Of a DNA stretch of 64,000 nt, positions 62,918 to 64,000 are shown in pieces. This DNA is from Gracilaria gracilis (lineage: Eukaryota > Rhodophyta > Florideophyceae > Gracilariales > Gracilariaceae), in contig JARGSG010000227.1 of assembly GCA_030374805.1 (NCBI GenBank), positions 124,001-188,000 of the forward strand. The letters are read 5' to 3'. Each line of letters starts with the position of its first letter. Position 1 is the first letter of the stretch. The notes below the pieces were generated by a model, which saw nothing but the letters and a program-made list of their open reading frames with translations, was not told the origin of the DNA and did not search any database. The position numbers and the translations under genes were made by a program.

Positions 62918-64000
62918 ATTCCGTGTTGAAACATGTATGTACAGATTAACTAAGTGTCAATGTCAATTTTAACCTGAGATAATAAACGAAAAGTTAACAC
63001 ACAAAAACCTGTTAGACTTTGAAGGGCAAGCTCAAGACATTGGGGTGTGATGACCAAAATCGTATATGTGTCTCAGATTTTCGACCCATGGACGGGTTCG
63101 AGGAGATCTAATCACGGAATTCATATGTCCCTATCGACTCCATTTCGTGATCATCATTGAAACTGTATAAGACGTTGCGTATGTCACACCCTTGGATGCT
63201 CCATGATAAACTTACCTTTAAGGCACAGTTGTGGTTTCGTCGGCCCTCCCGATTGGACGTTCTTCGCTGTTGGAAATGCCGAAGAATAGGGCACAGCATG
63301 CCATCGAAAACCTTTCTAGTAAACTGAAGCACGATAGAGATGGTCACTCCAGCGCAGAGGTCAATCAATCATGTTGTCAAGCTATAGAACGACGAGGAAG
63401 ATGTTTAGATTACCGGATCGTCACTTGCAAACTTCCTTCGAGAAAAGATGATTCAGGGCTATTGATTCCGATCAACCGATCTGCCCTTTTATAGGCGCAA
63501 CTCTCCTGGACTCCGAAACGTTTTGAAAAAATATCCATTTGCAGATTTTCTGCGAACTCCGCCAAGACTTTTCTTGGCTCCACAAAAATTTAATGTGCAC
63601 ATGACATGGCTTCTGTGGTCTTGAAGGCTGACGATGTCTCGTGTCGTTTCGCCCGAATGGACTCCTAATGGCATAGAGCGCCAAGGTCGCCCGAACTCTT
63701 GTTTTTCATAGGGGCACCTTCATCTTCTTAAGTGGTTTGTATCACCAAGGATGTTTTTGACGGATCATTATGCTTCTTGTTAAGTTAATGGTTGTAACAG
63801 AGGTTGGGCAAGAGCAAAATTGTTTGCCCACGAGCTTTTCAAGAATTTCTGGACTCATATTAGTTCGAACGCAAGTTTACTACAAACGCTCGATTTTCTC
63901 GTGAACAGAACCCTCCTTTAAAGTCAAAATTGGGAAGCAGAATAGAAAACATCGGGAGACTGGTCGTCTCGCATCCGTTTGTGAGCTTGAAACCCATCAA
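62918..64000. other. 3' flank, no gene recognised
   Basis: AATAAA at about 62980 is a good polyadenylation signal for the kinase gene. The rest, to the window edge, shows no coding frame with recognisable domains. Confidence 0.5.

Noticed and set aside
1-64000. CRISPR arrays, bacterial operons, rRNA or organelle genes
   Set aside because: No regular direct-repeat/spacer array, no ribosome-binding-site-led gene clusters and no rRNA-like sequence were seen.

Overview
The window looks like nuclear DNA of a red alga, most likely a compact-genome florideophyte. This is an inference. It rests on plastid-type leaders on nuclear genes (CPS large subunit, phosphoglycerate dehydrogenase, a TatB-like protein), a Golgi-type polysaccharide sulfotransferase, a plant-like cryptochrome, few and very short introns (82-119 nt), and convergent or divergent genes packed a few hundred bases apart. 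No bacterial operon features were seen.

Region 1 (1 to about 23,000) is a transposon island. It opens with a broken Ty3/Gypsy element on the minus strand that runs off the left edge. A piggyBac-type DNA transposon follows, with CTAG-flanked ends at 6460 and 21982. Three other elements sit inside it: a 796-bp solo LTR with a 5-bp target duplication, a whole-looking 11.5-kb Ty3/Gypsy chromovirus-like element, and a 379-bp MITE with the same termini. The whole-looking element also carries a long open frame in antisense between pol and the 3' LTR.

Region 2 (about 23,000 to 64,000) is gene-rich and holds 16 well-supported host genes. In order: a giant cryptochrome/photolyase-family protein; the carbamoyl-phosphate synthase large subunit; TSR2; protein disulfide isomerase; a secreted metallo-beta-lactamase-fold protein; a sulfotransferase; PEX12 (three exons, with the RING domain in the last two); a TatA/B-family protein; BUD23; phosphoglycerate dehydrogenase; an ABC1/UbiB kinase; a small spliced plastid-type protein; an aldo/keto reductase; N-myristoyltransferase; two paralogous C2H2 zinc-finger proteins; and an EF-hand/kinase/ankyrin protein in three exons with a myristoylation-type N terminus.

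Two functional links stand out. TSR2 and BUD23 both serve 40S ribosome biogenesis, and their upstream regions share a 13-nt palindrome. CPS-L and TatB should each work with partners (CarA, TatC) that red algae usually keep in the plastid genome. Splice junctions given here were read by eye from GT/AG sites, reading frame and protein continuity.
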